Source: Bdellovibrionales bacterium
GTDB taxonomy: Bacteria; Bdellovibrionota; Bacteriovoracia; Bacteriovoracales; Bacteriovoracaceae
DNA: 5,799 nt
Assembly (NCBI GenBank): GCA_030633015.1
Contig: DAOVTR010000122.1
Coordinates: 1-5,799, forward strand
Reading direction: 5' to 3'
The notes below the pieces were generated by a model, which was not told the DNA's origin, ran no database searches, and saw only the letters and a list, made by a program, of their open reading frames with translations. Positions 5,370-5,799 of this stretch are shown piece after piece; the stretch's first letter is position 1; every line of letters starts with the position of its first letter. The position numbers and the translations under genes were made by a program.

Positions 5370-5799
5370 TCAATTCCAAAAAGGGTTCTTACAATTTGTA
5401 AGAGCAATAAGTAATCGCTCTACTCCCAGCGCGACTCCACTTGCACTTGCAATGCCTCTTTCTAGTGAGCTATATAAAACATCTGGTTCAGGTAGTTCAT
5501 AATCATATATCTTTTTTTTGATAAGCTTCTGCTCTTGAAACCTTTTCCTTTGAATTTTAACATCAGTAAGTTCGTTAAAACAATTGCACAATTCTATGCC
5601 ATTCAAATATATTTCAAACCTTTCAGCAACTCTACTATCATCTTTTTTCAGTGTTGAAAGAGCCGCTAGTTTATAAGGGAATTCATATAATATTAAAAAG
5701 GGATATTTTTCTAACATTGGTTTTTCAATTTTATTTAAAAAAATCAGAAAAAAATAATCATCCCATTGCATATTTTTATCATCTACATACAATTCCGGA
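5370..5799 (-). CDS. epmA: EpmA (EF-P beta-lysine ligase, GenX/PoxA family), C-terminal part
   Basis: EpmA is a cytoplasmic paralogue of class II lysyl-tRNA synthetase. It activates (R)-beta-lysine with ATP and attaches it to a conserved lysine of elongation factor P, which helps ribosomes through polyproline stretches. The frame is open to the right edge; 142 codons remain before the TGA at 5372-5370. Counting from the first full codon, WDDYFFLIFLNKIE (12-25) is the usual region before the FxYxxP substrate segment. RVAERFEIYLNGIEL (56-70) and FNELTD (74-79) match the EpmA signature, and SGVALGVERL (120-129) is motif 3. Ala123 there corresponds, by my alignment, to E. coli EpmA Ala298, the residue that favours beta-lysine over alpha-lysine; LysRS has glycine. 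The tail after motif 3 is a few residues shorter than in E. coli. A TTG at 5792 is only an internal Leu codon, since the family needs about 180 more N-terminal residues. Confidence 0.92.
   Translation of the reverse strand, partial: PELYVDDKNMQWDDYFFLIFLNKIEKPMLEKYPFLILYEFPYKLAALSTLKKDDSRVAERFEIYLNGIELCNCFNELTDVKIQRKRFQEQKLIKKKIYDYELPEPDVLYSSLERGIASASGVALGVERLLIALTNCKNPFWN
5377..5404 (-). terminator. Weak candidate terminator at the epmA 3' end
   Basis: An inverted repeat pairs TCTTACA (5387-5393) with TGTAAGA (5397-5403) around a three-base loop, extendable by one G-U pair. Read on the minus strand it is followed by a short spacer and five T's (5382-5378). The hairpin is inside the last epmA codons, is AT-rich and has a short T-run, so it is at best a weak intrinsic terminator. 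On the plus strand no T-run follows, so it would not serve the converging gene. Confidence 0.22.

Noticed and set aside
5320..5400. Alternative frame at the 3' end of epmA as a frameshifted C-terminus
   Set aside because: Another frame (reading VRTLFGIELI) runs on past the TGA into the converging gene and vaguely resembles synthetase tails, but the annotated frame ends naturally after motif 3 and there is no homopolymer or other sign of an indel before the break.

Overview
The window is an AT-rich, gene-dense stretch of bacterial chromosome. Several things suggest a low-GC member of the Bdellovibrionota (Halobacteriovorax/Bacteriovorax-like). These are the heavily A/T-biased codon use, TTG starts with good Shine-Dalgarno sites, a sigma-54-type response regulator, a lipoprotein with alpha-helical repeats, and several small exported proteins of unknown family. 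The assignment is inferred from general character; no rRNA or other marker gene is present. I saw no mobile element, CRISPR array, tRNA or rRNA.

Layout. Positions 986 to 1 (minus strand) hold the N-terminal part of a lipoprotein with TPR-like helices; it runs off the left edge and may be the superhelical part of an Slt70-like lytic transglycosylase. A 111-bp divergent intergenic region follows, with a good sigma-70-type promoter for the lipoprotein and a possible -10 box for the gene on the other side. Positions 1098-2457 (plus) encode RimO, the radical-SAM methylthiotransferase for ribosomal protein S12. It is split into two frames at a run of nine A's (1922-1930); removing one A gives a complete 452-residue RimO. 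Next comes a plus-strand cluster: a 135-residue exported protein (2540-2947), a full REC-AAA+-Fis response regulator of the NtrC class (2988-4352), a 66-residue protein overlapping it by 11 bp (4342-4542), and a 253-residue exported protein with a DUF4214-like segment (4603-5364). Converging from the right edge is the C-terminal part of EpmA, the lysyl-tRNA synthetase paralogue that modifies elongation factor P (stop at 5370-5372, minus strand).

How the genes work together. The clearest functional unit is the response regulator plus the tiny downstream protein. The small protein looks like an isolated histidine-kinase dimerisation/phosphoacceptor (DHp) domain with an H-box histidine but no ATPase domain. 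Its TTG start has a Shine-Dalgarno site inside the regulator gene and overlaps the regulator's stop, so the two are probably translationally coupled. It could be a phosphotransfer, phosphatase or phosphate-sink partner of the regulator. The two flanking exported proteins may belong to the same transcription unit, but nothing in the sequence proves it. RimO and EpmA both modify the translation machinery, though they lie on opposite strands and are not an operon.

Most worth checking: the poly-A frame break in rimO (sequencing error, transcriptional slippage, or a real mutation or split) and the stand-alone DHp protein.
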